DNA of 20,795 nucleotides from Modestobacter sp. (GCA_025966175.1 JAOPVN010000021.1:1-20795), one strand, 5' to 3'; counted from the stretch's first letter, positions 13,549 through 20,611 are shown. The notes: generated by a model not told the origin, from the sequence alone. Program-made: numbers and translations.

Positions 13549-14565
13549 ATGCGAGGAACAGTGCTGTACGCCCCCGGCGACGTTCGTGTCGAGGACCGCC
13601 CCGAGGCAGCGATCGAGAAGCCCACCGACGCCGTCATCCGGCTGACCGCCGCCTGCGTGTGCGGGTCGGACCTGTGGCCCTACCGCGGCATCGAGCCGAT
13701 CGACGGACCCAGGCCGATGGGGCACGAGTACGTCGGCGTCGTCGAGGCCGTCGGCAGCGAGGTCACCTCCGTCAAGCCGGGCCAGTTCGTCGTCGGCTCC
13801 TTCGTCGCCAGCGACAACACCTGCGAGATCTGCCAGGCCGGCTACCAGAGCTCCTGCGTCCAGCGCGAGTTCATCGGCGGCGCCCAGGCCGACCTGATGC
13901 GCGTCCCGCTGGCCGACGGCACGCTCGTCGCCACCCCGGGCACGCCCGACGCAGACCTGGTTCCCTCGCTGCTGGCCGCCTCCGACGTGCTGGGCACCGG
14001 CTGGTTCGCCGCCGTCGCCGCCGAGGCCGGACCGGGCAAGACCGTCGCCGTGGTCGGCGACGGCGCCGTCGGCCTGCTCGGCGTGCTCGCCGCCAAGCAG
14101 CTGGGCGCCGACCAGATCATCGCCTTCAGCCGCCACCAGGACCGGCAGAAGCTCGCCCGGGAGTTCGGCGCCACCGACATCGTCACCGAACGCGGCGACG
14201 AGGGCGTGGCGAAGATCAAGGAGCTCACGAACGGCCTGGGCGCGCACTCGGTCATCGAGGCCGTGGGCACCCAGGAGTCGATGATGCAGGCCATCCACTC
14301 CACCCGCCCCGGCGGGCACGTCGGCTACGTCGGCGTTCCTGCCGAGGTACAGCTGCCCGGCGTCGAGCTGTTCTTCTCCGCCGTCCACCTGCACGGCGGC
14401 CCCGCCCCGGTCCGCCGCTTCCTGCCCGACCTGATCAGCCTCATCTGGAACCGGACCATCGACCCCGGCAAGGTCTTCGACCTCGAGCTCCCGCTCGACC
14501 AGGCCGCCGAGGGCTACAAGGCGATGGACGAACGCCGCGCCATCAAGACGCTGCTGCGCCCCTGA
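13549..14565 (+). CDS. Zinc-dependent alcohol dehydrogenase family protein
   Basis: This is a medium-chain dehydrogenase of 338 residues that oxidises an alcohol or reduces an aldehyde with NAD(P). The catalytic zinc site is Cys38 (VCGSD) and His59-Glu60 (GHE). The structural-zinc lobe DNTCEICQAGYQSSC has three cysteines where classical members have four, a feature I associate with one subfamily of these enzymes. The Rossmann motif is VVGDGAVG, near residue 170. ATG at 13549 follows GAGAGGA (13531-13537), which overlaps the exporter stop, indicating an operon. A frame open further upstream overlaps the exporter and lacks similarity. The substrate is not determinable. Confidence 0.9.
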   Translation: MRGTVLYAPGDVRVEDRPEAAIEKPTDAVIRLTAACVCGSDLWPYRGIEPIDGPRPMGHEYVGVVEAVGSEVTSVKPGQFVVGSFVASDNTCEICQAGYQSSCVQREFIGGAQADLMRVPLADGTLVATPGTPDADLVPSLLAASDVLGTGWFAAVAAEAGPGKTVAVVGDGAVGLLGVLAAKQLGADQIIAFSRHQDRQKLAREFGATDIVTERGDEGVAKIKELTNGLGAHSVIEAVGTQESMMQAIHSTRPGGHVGYVGVPAEVQLPGVELFFSAVHLHGGPAPVRRFLPDLISLIWNRTIDPGKVFDLELPLDQAAEGYKAMDERRAIKTLLRP

Positions 14566-14587
14566 CCAGCACGTGACCTGACCAGCA
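14561..14587 (+). repeat. 11-bp direct repeat at the dehydrogenase-cupin junction
   Basis: CCTGACCAGCA occurs at 14561-14571, covering the dehydrogenase stop, and again at 14577-14587, a 16-base period. The second copy lies just before the ribosome binding site of the cupin gene. It looks like a small slippage duplication. Confidence 0.6.
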
Positions 14588-14603
14588 TCTGAGGAGAGCG
14601 ACC

Positions 14604-15014
14604 ATGCAGATCACCCGAAGCTCCATCGACACCGCCAAGGGTCCCGCCGACTGGTTCACCGGCGACGTCTACATCGACGCCGTCGCCGCTGCGCCTGCGC
14701 CCTCCCGGGTGGCCGCAAACCTGGTGCACTTCATGCCCGGCGCGCGCACCCACTGGCACCGCCACCCGCTGAGCCAGACCGTCTTCGTCACCGAGGGCGT
14801 CGGCCTGTGCCAGCGCCGCGGCGGACCGGTCGAGGTCATCCGTCCCGGCGACCGCGTCCTCTTCGAGGCCGACGAGGAGCACTGGCACGGCGCTGCGCCG
14901 AACCGGCTCATGGTCCACCTGGCCATCAACGAGGGCGACGCCGACCACGCCGTCGTGCACTGGCTGACGCCGGTCACCGACGAGGAGTACGCCGCCGCTC
15001 CGGCCGTCGACTGA
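14604..15014 (+). CDS. Cupin-domain protein
   Basis: This is a single-domain cupin of 136 residues, cytoplasmic. The metal-binding first motif THWHRHPLSQTVFVTEG (49-65) provides His52, His54 and Gln58, and the second motif EEHWHGAAP (91-99) provides His93. This HxHxxxQ...H set matches small manganese cupins annotated as (R)-mandelonitrile-lyase-like or carboxymuconolactone-decarboxylase-associated, but the true reaction of most such proteins is unknown. The start is supported by GAGGAGAG at 14591-14598. It sits 38 nt after one alcohol dehydrogenase and 44 nt before another, so it probably acts in the same aldehyde/alcohol detoxification or modification route. Confidence 0.85.
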   Translation: MQITRSSIDTAKGPADWFTGDVYIDAVAAAPAPSRVAANLVHFMPGARTHWHRHPLSQTVFVTEGVGLCQRRGGPVEVIRPGDRVLFEADEEHWHGAAPNRLMVHLAINEGDADHAVVHWLTPVTDEEYAAAPAVD

Positions 15015-15058
15015 CACCCGTCCCCACCTGATCACCGATGAACGAGGAGCACTCCCCC

Positions 15059-16099
15059 ATGCGCGTCACCGCCTACGCCGCCCCCGCCGCCGGCCAGCCC
15101 CTGGCCCCCACCACCATCGAGCGCCGGGACGTCGGCCCGAACGACGTCCTCATCGCCATCGAGTTCGCCGGCGTCTGCCACTCCGACATCCACACCGTCA
15201 ACGGCGACTGGGGTCCCCAGCCCTTCCCGGTCGTGCCCGGCCACGAGATCGTCGGCGTCGTCGCCGAGGTCGGCTCCGACGTCACCGAGCACCAGGTCGG
15301 CGACCGCGTCGGCGTCGGTTGCATGGTCAACTCCTGCGGCGAGTGCGCCAACTGCCGCAACGGCGACGAGCAGTACTGCCTCAACGGCATGGTCGGCACC
15401 TACGCCGGCACCGACCGCGACGGCAGCACCACCCAGGGCGGCTACTCCACCCATGTCGTCGTGGACGCCGACTACGTGCTGTCCGTCCCCGCAGGCCTCG
15501 ACCCCGCCGCCGCCGCGCCGCTGCTGTGCGCAGGCATCACCACGTACAGCCCGCTGCGCCGCTGGGGCGCGGGGCCCGGCAAGCGGGTCGCGGTCGTCGG
15601 GCTGGGCGGCCTCGGTCACATGGCCGTCAAGCTCGCCGCCGCGATGGGGGCCGAGGTGACGGTGCTGTCGCAGTCGCTGAAGAAGCAGGAGGACGGCCTT
15701 CGATTGGGTGCCACCCACTACCACGCCACCAGCGACCCGGACACGTTCACCCAGCTCGCCGGCCGGTTCGACCTGATCGTCAACACCGTCAGCGCGCCGA
15801 TCGACGTCGACGCCTACCTGTCGCTGCTGGCGGTGGACGGCACGCTGGTGAACGTCGGCGCCCCCGCCGAGCCGCTGTCCCTGAACGTCATGTCGCTGAT
15901 CGGCGGCCGCCGTTCCTACGCCGGCTCGATGATCGGCGGCATCGCCCAGACCCAGGAGATGCTCGACTTCTGCGCCGAGCACGGCATCGGCGCCGAGATC
16001 GAGGTCATCGCCGCCGACCGGATCAACGACGCCTACGAGCGCGTCCTGGCCTCCGACGTCCGCTACCGCTTCGTCATCGACACAGCCACCCTCCGCTGA
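15059..16099 (+). CDS. NAD(P)-dependent zinc alcohol dehydrogenase (cinnamyl-alcohol/YahK-like)
   Basis: This is a 346-residue medium-chain dehydrogenase that reduces aldehydes or oxidises alcohols. Catalytic zinc ligands are Cys40 (GVCHSD) and His62-Glu63 (GHE). The structural zinc has all four cysteines, at 93, 96, 99 and 107. The coenzyme loop is GLGGLGHMAVK. These features and GVGCMVNSCGECANC place it in the CAD/YahK group with broad aldehyde specificity, usually NADPH-preferring. ATG at 15059 is preferred over the in-frame ATG at 15038 because GAGGAG (15044-15049) lies 9 nt before it and within the longer version. It is the last gene of the cassette, followed by a strong terminator. Confidence 0.92.
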   Translation: MRVTAYAAPAAGQPLAPTTIERRDVGPNDVLIAIEFAGVCHSDIHTVNGDWGPQPFPVVPGHEIVGVVAEVGSDVTEHQVGDRVGVGCMVNSCGECANCRNGDEQYCLNGMVGTYAGTDRDGSTTQGGYSTHVVVDADYVLSVPAGLDPAAAAPLLCAGITTYSPLRRWGAGPGKRVAVVGLGGLGHMAVKLAAAMGAEVTVLSQSLKKQEDGLRLGATHYHATSDPDTFTQLAGRFDLIVNTVSAPIDVDAYLSLLAVDGTLVNVGAPAEPLSLNVMSLIGGRRSYAGSMIGGIAQTQEMLDFCAEHGIGAEIEVIAADRINDAYERVLASDVRYRFVIDTATLR

Positions 16100-16105
16100 A
16101 GCCCC

Positions 16106-16146
16106 GCGCCCGCCCGGAGCCATCCCCCCGCGGCCCGGGCGGGCGC
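16106..16146 (+). terminator. Terminator of the exporter/dehydrogenase cassette
   Basis: GCGCCCGCCCGG (16106-16117) and CCGGGCGGGCGC (16135-16146) are perfect 12-bp complements with a 17-nt loop, starting 6 nt after the last dehydrogenase stop. Confidence 0.7.
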
Positions 16147-16167
16147 TCGACACCGAAGGACGCTCGG

Positions 16168-16278
16168 ATGACGACGACCCCTCGGCGGACCAGCGCCGCC
16201 GCGATCTCAGCCATCGCGCTCAGCCTCACGGCATGCTCGAGTCCCCAGTGGCGCAGCCACGATCCTGGTGGGCGGTGA
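16168..16278 (+). pseudogene. Lipoprotein leader remnant joined to a foreign frame
   Basis: ATG at 16168 has a well-placed AAGGA (16156-16160). The 36-residue frame begins with a lipoprotein signal (MTTTPRRTSAAAISAIALSL, then TACSS with the lipobox cysteine), but after SSPQ it runs into WRSHDPGGR and stops. Around 16245 the sequence changes to a different frame encoding the transporter fragment that follows. The simplest reading is a deletion that removed the body of a lipoprotein gene and the 5' part of a TDT transporter gene. A genuine tiny lipoprotein is less likely. Confidence 0.4.
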
Positions 16279-16891
16279 CCTGATCGGGCAGTCCACGGCG
16301 GTCCGGCTCGACGCCGCCACCGGCGCACTGCTCATCCCGCACACCGCCCCCGGGCAGCTGCGGCTCACGCTGTTCAGCCTGTGCTGGTCGATGTTCGGCC
16401 TCAGCCTGCTGGCCAGCCTCGTGGTGATCACCCTGCTCTGGGGCCGGCTGGCCCGGCACAAGGTCGGCGCCGCCGCGGCCGTGCCGACGTTGTGGATCGT
16501 GCTCGGTCCGCTGGGCCAGTCGATCACCGCCGCGAACAACGTGGGGGCCCAGGCGCACCTCGCCGTCCCCGCACCGTTCAGCACGGCGTTCCAGGCGTTG
16601 GAGCTGGTCTACGGCCTGCCGGTCTGGGGCTTCGCCATGATGTGGGCCGCGCTCGCCATCGCCATCACCGTGCGCACCGCGCGGCAGCACCTGCCCTTCT
16701 CGCCGACCTGGTGGTCGTTCACCTTCCCCGTCGGCACCGTCGTCACCGGCACATCGGGCCTCGCCGTGCACAGCGACGACACGTTCTTCACCGTCGCCGC
16801 CGTCCTGTTCTTCCTCGGCCTCGTCACCGCCTGGGCCACCGTCGCCGTCCGGACGGCACACGGCGTCCTCACCGGCCAGCTGCTCCGCTGA
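16245..16891 (+). pseudogene. 3' part of a TDT-family (tellurite-resistance/dicarboxylate) transporter gene
   Basis: The frame encodes about 210 residues with five or six membrane segments and hallmark stretches of TDT carriers: HTAPGQLRLTLFSLCWSMFG, TLWIVLGPLGQS, and PFSPTWWSFTFPVGTV. Full-length family members have about ten segments and 330-400 residues, so roughly the first half is missing. The first possible start (GTG at 16268) has no ribosome binding site and lies inside the homologous region. The 3' end looks normal and ends TGA 16889-16891. It could be translated from the upstream leader only with a frameshift. A working half-transporter is improbable. Confidence 0.65.
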
Positions 16892-16927
16892 ACCTCTGCC
16901 GCGGTGGGCCCGTGGCCACTGGGGACC

Positions 16928-16933
16928 TAGCCT
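16928..16933 (+). promoter_or_regulatory. -10-like box of stub copy 4 (candidate leaderless promoter)
   Basis: TAGCCT lies 6 nt before the ATG at 16940, the spacing of a leaderless actinobacterial start. No clear -35 box accompanies it, and there is no ribosome binding site. Confidence 0.4.
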
Positions 16934-16939
16934 GCGGGC

Positions 16940-17089
16940 ATGCGTGCTGTGCAGATCACCCGCTTCGGCGGCCCGGAGGTCCTCGACGTCGTCGACCTGC
17001 CCGACGCGACCCCCGGCGAGGGCGAGCAGCTGTTCGACATCTCCTCCTGCGGCGTCAATTTCGCTGATACGCACCACCGCGTGTCCTGA
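16940..17089 (+). CDS. Quinone-oxidoreductase N-terminal stub, intact 49-residue frame
   Basis: This is the best preserved of the four stubs: MRAVQITRFGGPEVLDVVDL, then PDATPGEGEQLFDISSCG, then VNFADTHHRVS and TGA. It corresponds to the N-terminal strands of NADPH:quinone oxidoreductases and lacks everything else, including the NADPH-binding fold. The reading frame, start, stop position and -10-like box are all retained, so expression as a small leaderless peptide is possible, but no function is known. Neighbours are the truncated TDT gene and furA, to which it has no obvious link. The alternative is a dead repeat copy that has not yet picked up damage. Confidence 0.55.
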   Translation: MRAVQITRFGGPEVLDVVDLPDATPGEGEQLFDISSCGVNFADTHHRVS

Positions 17090-17197
17090 GAGGTACCTCA
17101 GCAGCACGGGAACAGCACGCGCGCAGGGTGTGCGGCCGGGCTCCGCTGGGCGAGCAGCAGCTCTGCCTCGTCGCGGGCTGCCCGCGACACGACAGTT

Positions 17198-17227
17198 CTT
17201 GACTGGTTCAAGCGGTGCCGTGACGAT
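17198..17227 (+). promoter_or_regulatory. furA-katG promoter with overlapping dyad operator
   Basis: A -35 TTGACT (17199-17204, within CTTGACTGGTTCAAG) is followed after a 17-nt spacer by a -10-like GACGAT (17222-17227), 6 nt before the furA ATG at 17234, so the mRNA may be leaderless. The inverted repeat CTTGA-N5-TCAAG (17198-17212) covers the -35 and resembles FurA operators described in front of mycobacterial and Streptomyces furA-katG; autorepression is the expected mode. Confidence 0.6.
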
Positions 17228-17233
17228 GAGGCG

Positions 17234-17707
17234 ATGCCGGACGCTGCGGACCTCGAGCGCGTGCTGCGCGCGGCGGGTCTGCGGGTCACCCGCCCGCGCC
17301 TGGCAGTACTGGACGCCGTCTACGCACATCCGCACGTCGACACCGATGCGCTGATCGCCGCTGCTCGCGCGCGCATGGACGCGGTGTCGCACCAGGCGGT
17401 GTACGACGTGCTGCGCATCCTCACCGACCGGGGTCTGGTGCGCCGCATCCAGCCACAGGGCTCCGTCGCGCGCTACGAGGCGCGGGTCGGTGACAACCAC
17501 CACCACCTGGTCTGCCGGTCCTGCGGCGCCATAAGCGACGTCGACTGCGCCGTCGGGGAGGCACCCTGCCTCACCCCCTCCACCGACGAGGGCTTCCTCG
17601 TCGACGAGGCCGAGGTCATCTACTGGGGCCGCTGCCGGTCCTGCGCGACGACTCCTGCCACCTCTGCAGCCCCCGACCGTCCTGCAACACAGAGAGGTAC
17701 ACCGTGA
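17234..17707 (+). CDS. furA: Fur-family peroxide-responsive repressor of catalase-peroxidase (FurA-like)
   Basis: This is a 157-residue cytoplasmic repressor. The winged helix occupies about residues 15-80 (GLRVTRPRLAVLDAVYAHPH near its start; SHQAVYDVLRIL is the recognition region). Metal-binding features are NHHHLVCRSCG with His89-91, Cys94 and Cys97, and a second CxxC at Cys134/Cys137 (WGRCRSC). The last 20 residues are an Ala/Thr/Pro tail. The position directly before katG, with GTGA overlap of stop and start, is the classic FurA-KatG arrangement, in which the repressor is inactivated by peroxide. The start is set by the promoter that ends right before it; no ribosome binding site is needed if leaderless. 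Family and role are well supported. Confidence 0.9.
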   Translation: MPDAADLERVLRAAGLRVTRPRLAVLDAVYAHPHVDTDALIAAARARMDAVSHQAVYDVLRILTDRGLVRRIQPQGSVARYEARVGDNHHHLVCRSCGAISDVDCAVGEAPCLTPSTDEGFLVDEAEVIYWGRCRSCATTPATSAAPDRPATQRGTP

Positions 17708-19920
17708 CCGAGCACGACAAGACCACGACCCAGAGCACCAGCGAGAGCGAGAACCCGGCGATCCCCTCGCCGACCCCGGCCACCAACCGCCGGCCGCGCA
17801 GCAACCGCGACTGGTGGCCCAACCAGGTCGACCTGTCGGTGCTCAACAGGCCGGCGAAGAGCTCCGACCCGCTCGGCGAGGACTTCGACTACAAGACCGA
17901 ATTCGCGAAGCTCGACGTCGAGCAGGTGAAGCGCGACCTCGTCGAGCTCATGCACACCTCGCAGGACTGGTGGCCCGCCGACTGGGGCCACTACGGCCCG
18001 CTGTTCATCCGCATGTCCTGGCACGCGGCCGGCACCTACCGCATCGCCGACGGGCGGGGCAGCGGCAACACCGGCGCGCAGCGCTTCGCCCCGCTGAACA
18101 GCTGGCCGGACAACGCGAGCCTGGACAAGGCCCGCCGCCTGCTGCTGCCGGTCAAGCAGAAGTACGGTCGCAAGCTGTCCTGGGCCGACCTGCTCCTGCT
18201 CGCCGGCAACGTCGCGCACGACGACATGGGTCTGAAGACCTTCGGCTTCGCCTTCGGCCGCGAGGACACCTGGCAGCCCGAGGAGGTCTTCTGGGGCCCG
18301 GAGGACACCTGGCTCGGCGATGAGCGCTACAGCGGCGACGACCCGCTCGACCTCGAGGAGGGCCACCTCGCGGCAGTCACCATGGGTCTGATCTACGTCA
18401 ACCCCGAGGGCCCGAAGGGCCGGCCCGACCCGGTCGCCTCGGCCCACGACATCCGGGTGACCTTCAACCGGATGGGCATGACCGACGAGGAGACCGTCGC
18501 CCTCATCGCCGGCGGCCACACGTTCGGCAAGACGCACGGGGCGGGGAACCCAGAGCTCCTCGGGCCGGAGCCGGAGGGCTGCCCGGTACACGGCAACGGT
18601 CTGGGCTGGATCAGCCAGTACGGCACCGGCAAGGGCGCCGACGCCATCACCAGCGGCCTCGAGGGCGCCTGGACGCCGACGCCGACGACGTGGGACAACA
18701 CGTACTTCCAGATGCTGTTCAGCTACGAGTGGGAGCTCACCGAGAGCCCCGCGGGTGCCAAGCAGTGGAAGCCGAAGAACCCCGAGGCGCAGGAACTCGT
18801 CCCCGATGCGCACATCGAGGGGAAGAAGAACCCGCCGATGATGGCGACGACGGACCTCGCGCTCATGGCCGACCCCGGCTTCCGCGAGATCTCCGAGCGC
18901 TACTACAACGACCCCGAGTACTTCGCCGACCAGTACGCCCGGGGCTGGTTCAAGCTGCTGCACCGTGACATGGGCCCGAAGAGCCGCTACCTCGGCCCGG
19001 ACGTGCCCAGCGAGGACCTCATCTGGCAGGACCCGGTCCCCGCGGTCGACCACGAGCTCGTCGGCGAGGCCGAGGTCATCGACCTGAAGCAGCGCCTCCT
19101 CGCCTCCGGCCTGACCGTCCCGCAGCTGGTGCACACGGCCTGGTCGGCCGCCGCGTCGTACCGCGGCACCGACATGCGCGGCGGAGCCAACGGCGCCCGA
19201 CTGCGCCTGGAACCGCAGATCGGCTGGGCGGTCAACGCCGGCGTCCGGGACGTGCTGCCGGTGCTCGAGCGAGTCAAGCAGGAGTTCGAGCAGCAGACCG
19301 GGAAGCAGGTCTCGCTCGCCGACCTGATCGTGCTCGGCGGCACCGCCGCGGTGGAGAAGGCCGCGGCGGACGCCGGCGTGCCGATGACCGTGCCCTTCCA
19401 CCCGGGGCGCACCGACGCCTCCCAGGAGCAGACCGACGTCGACAACGTCCGCTGGCTCGAGCCGCGGGCCGACGGCTTCCGCAACTGGGTCTCGCCGGGC
19501 AGCAAGCTGCAGCCCGAGACGCTGCGGGTCGACCGCGCCTACATGCTCGAGCTGACCGCCAAGGAGATGACGGTCCTGCTCGGCGGGCTCCGCGTGCTCG
19601 GCGCCAACACCGGCGGCGTGCAGCACGGCGTCTTCACCGACCGGCCCGGCGTGCTGTCCCAGGACTTCTTCCGCAACCTGCTCGACCTGGGCATCTCCTG
19701 GCGCAGCGCGACCGACGCCGAGGGCGTCTACGAGGGTCTGGACGCCGATGGCACCGTCGTCCGCACCGCCACCGCCGCCGACCTCGTGTTCGGGTCGAAC
19801 TCCATCCTGCGCGGCATCGTCGAGGTCTACTCGGCCGACGACGCGCAGGAGATGTTCGTACGGGACTTCGCCGACGCGTGGGTCAAGGTCATGGAGCTCG
19901 ACCGCTTCGACCTGCGGTAG
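17704..19920 (+). CDS. katG: Catalase-peroxidase
   Basis: This is a cytoplasmic haem enzyme that destroys hydrogen peroxide, 738 residues, the normal length for KatG. The N-terminal catalytic domain holds the distal triad Arg103, Trp106 and His107 (RMSWHAAGTYR), the proximal haem ligand His272 in GGHTFGKTHGAG, and the Trp106-Tyr231-Met257 partners of the covalent adduct required for catalase activity (GLIYVNPEG and RMGMTDEE). The C-terminal half (about 420-735) is the non-catalytic peroxidase-like domain. Translation starts at GTG 17704, overlapping the furA stop, with GAGAGG at 17690-17695 as ribosome binding site. The first 35 residues are polar and variable, as usual in this family. All key residues are present, so the enzyme should be active. 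Confidence 0.97.
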   Translation: MTEHDKTTTQSTSESENPAIPSPTPATNRRPRSNRDWWPNQVDLSVLNRPAKSSDPLGEDFDYKTEFAKLDVEQVKRDLVELMHTSQDWWPADWGHYGPLFIRMSWHAAGTYRIADGRGSGNTGAQRFAPLNSWPDNASLDKARRLLLPVKQKYGRKLSWADLLLLAGNVAHDDMGLKTFGFAFGREDTWQPEEVFWGPEDTWLGDERYSGDDPLDLEEGHLAAVTMGLIYVNPEGPKGRPDPVASAHDIRVTFNRMGMTDEETVALIAGGHTFGKTHGAGNPELLGPEPEGCPVHGNGLGWISQYGTGKGADAITSGLEGAWTPTPTTWDNTYFQMLFSYEWELTESPAGAKQWKPKNPEAQELVPDAHIEGKKNPPMMATTDLALMADPGFREISERYYNDPEYFADQYARGWFKLLHRDMGPKSRYLGPDVPSEDLIWQDPVPAVDHELVGEAEVIDLKQRLLASGLTVPQLVHTAWSAAASYRGTDMRGGANGARLRLEPQIGWAVNAGVRDVLPVLERVKQEFEQQTGKQVSLADLIVLGGTAAVEKAAADAGVPMTVPFHPGRTDASQEQTDVDNVRWLEPRADGFRNWVSPGSKLQPETLRVDRAYMLELTAKEMTVLLGGLRVLGANTGGVQHGVFTDRPGVLSQDFFRNLLDLGISWRSATDAEGVYEGLDADGTVVRTATAADLVFGSNSILRGIVEVYSADDAQEMFVRDFADAWVKVMELDRFDLR

Positions 19921-19939
19921 GCACCACGTGTCCGGATGC

Positions 19940-19964
19940 CCCAGCCCGCACCCAGCGGGCTGGG
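19940..19964 (+). terminator. Terminator after katG
   Basis: CCCAGCCCGC (19940-19949) and GCGGGCTGGG (19955-19964) form a perfect 10-bp stem with a 5-nt loop, 19 nt after the katG stop. There is no T tract. Confidence 0.75.
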
Positions 19965-20022
19965 CCATTCGGCGTGTCACGCGACGTGCTGATCACCACC
20001 CTCTGATTCGTCGGGTCGTTCG

Positions 20023-20600
20023 ATGAGCTTGCCGTTCTTGAATACCGCGCCCGGCTACGACGAGGAGCTGCGCAACTCGGTGTTCTTCGAGCGTGGTCTG
20101 CACGCGACGTCCATCTGCGGCGACGTCGGTGCCGCGGTGGCCGTGGCGATGCTGCGGGGGCAGGACGAGGCGGGATCGCCTCCGCCGCCGGCATCGCGGC
20201 CAGCATGGGCGCCGGCCTGCTGGAGGCCAACGGCACCGGCGGGACCGTCAAGCGGGTCCACTGCGGCTGAGCCGCGCGCTGCGGCGTGGCAGCGGCCGAT
20301 TTGGCCCGGCACGGGCTCACCGGCCCGCCGACCGTGCTGGAGGGCCGCTTCGGGTTCCTGCAGGCGTTCTGCGGCGACCGCGCCCACCCGGACGCCGTCG
20401 TCCGCGGCCCGGGCACGGACTGGGAGCTGCCGCGCGTGGTCTTCAAGTCGTACCCGTGCAACCACTTCACCCACGCGATCGAGCTGGGCGTCGCCAAGCC
20501 CGTCCTGCGCACGATCGCCGAGCCACCCGAGGCCAAGGCGCGGCCGGCCTCCGGGTACCACGCGGCGTTCAGCGGCCCCTACACGGTCGGGGAGCGCTGA
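20023..20600 (+). pseudogene. Broken MmgE/PrpD-family gene
   Basis: The remains match the middle and later part of MmgE/PrpD proteins (2-methylcitrate dehydratase-like, normally about 450 residues). The first frame gives RNSVFFERGLHATSICGDVG then AAVAVAMLRGQD. Near 20165 the frame shifts and continues GIAASMGAGLLEANGTGG then TVKRVHCG. A TGA at 20268-20270 stands where a tryptophan codon is expected (CGWAAH). The same frame goes on with ADLARHGLTGPPTVLEGRFG and FKSYPCNHFTHAIELG, then jumps to ASGYHAAFSGPYTVGER and TGA at 20598. So it has a missing 5' third, a frameshift, a nonsense codon, an internal deletion and a lost 3' end. It is plainly non-functional. Confidence 0.75.
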
Positions 20601-20611
20601 GGTCGAGACAG

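Larger units (their letters stand above)
16926..17101 (+). repeat. Quinone-oxidoreductase 5'-stub repeat, copy 4
   Basis: Fourth copy of the dispersed unit of about 176 bp. It has TAGCCT (16928-16933), a 6-nt spacer, an intact stub frame (16940-17089), and the tail TCCTGAGAGGTACCTCAG, shared with copy 2, which includes the perfect palindrome GAGGTACCTC apart from the adjoining AG. Confidence 0.87.

Noticed and set aside
14604..14618. Cupin start sharing TGCAGATCACCCG with the stub repeats, a possible fifth copy
   Set aside because: The match is only about 13 bases (MQITR versus VQITR), has no TAGCCT box and no further similarity; it is likely chance.
16268..16891. Intact small membrane protein starting at GTG 16268
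   Set aside because: It lacks a ribosome binding site and starts inside the TDT-homologous region, so it is read as a truncated transporter.
9505..17089. Stub repeats as fragments of the two local alcohol dehydrogenase genes
   Set aside because: The N-termini of the genes at 13549 and 15059 are of different, zinc-binding subfamilies and do not match the stub sequence.
17620..19980. 786-codon open frame on the minus strand opposite katG
   Set aside because: It is the antisense shadow of a strongly GC3-biased gene, and its composition (V, D, L, G, R, H) has no family features.
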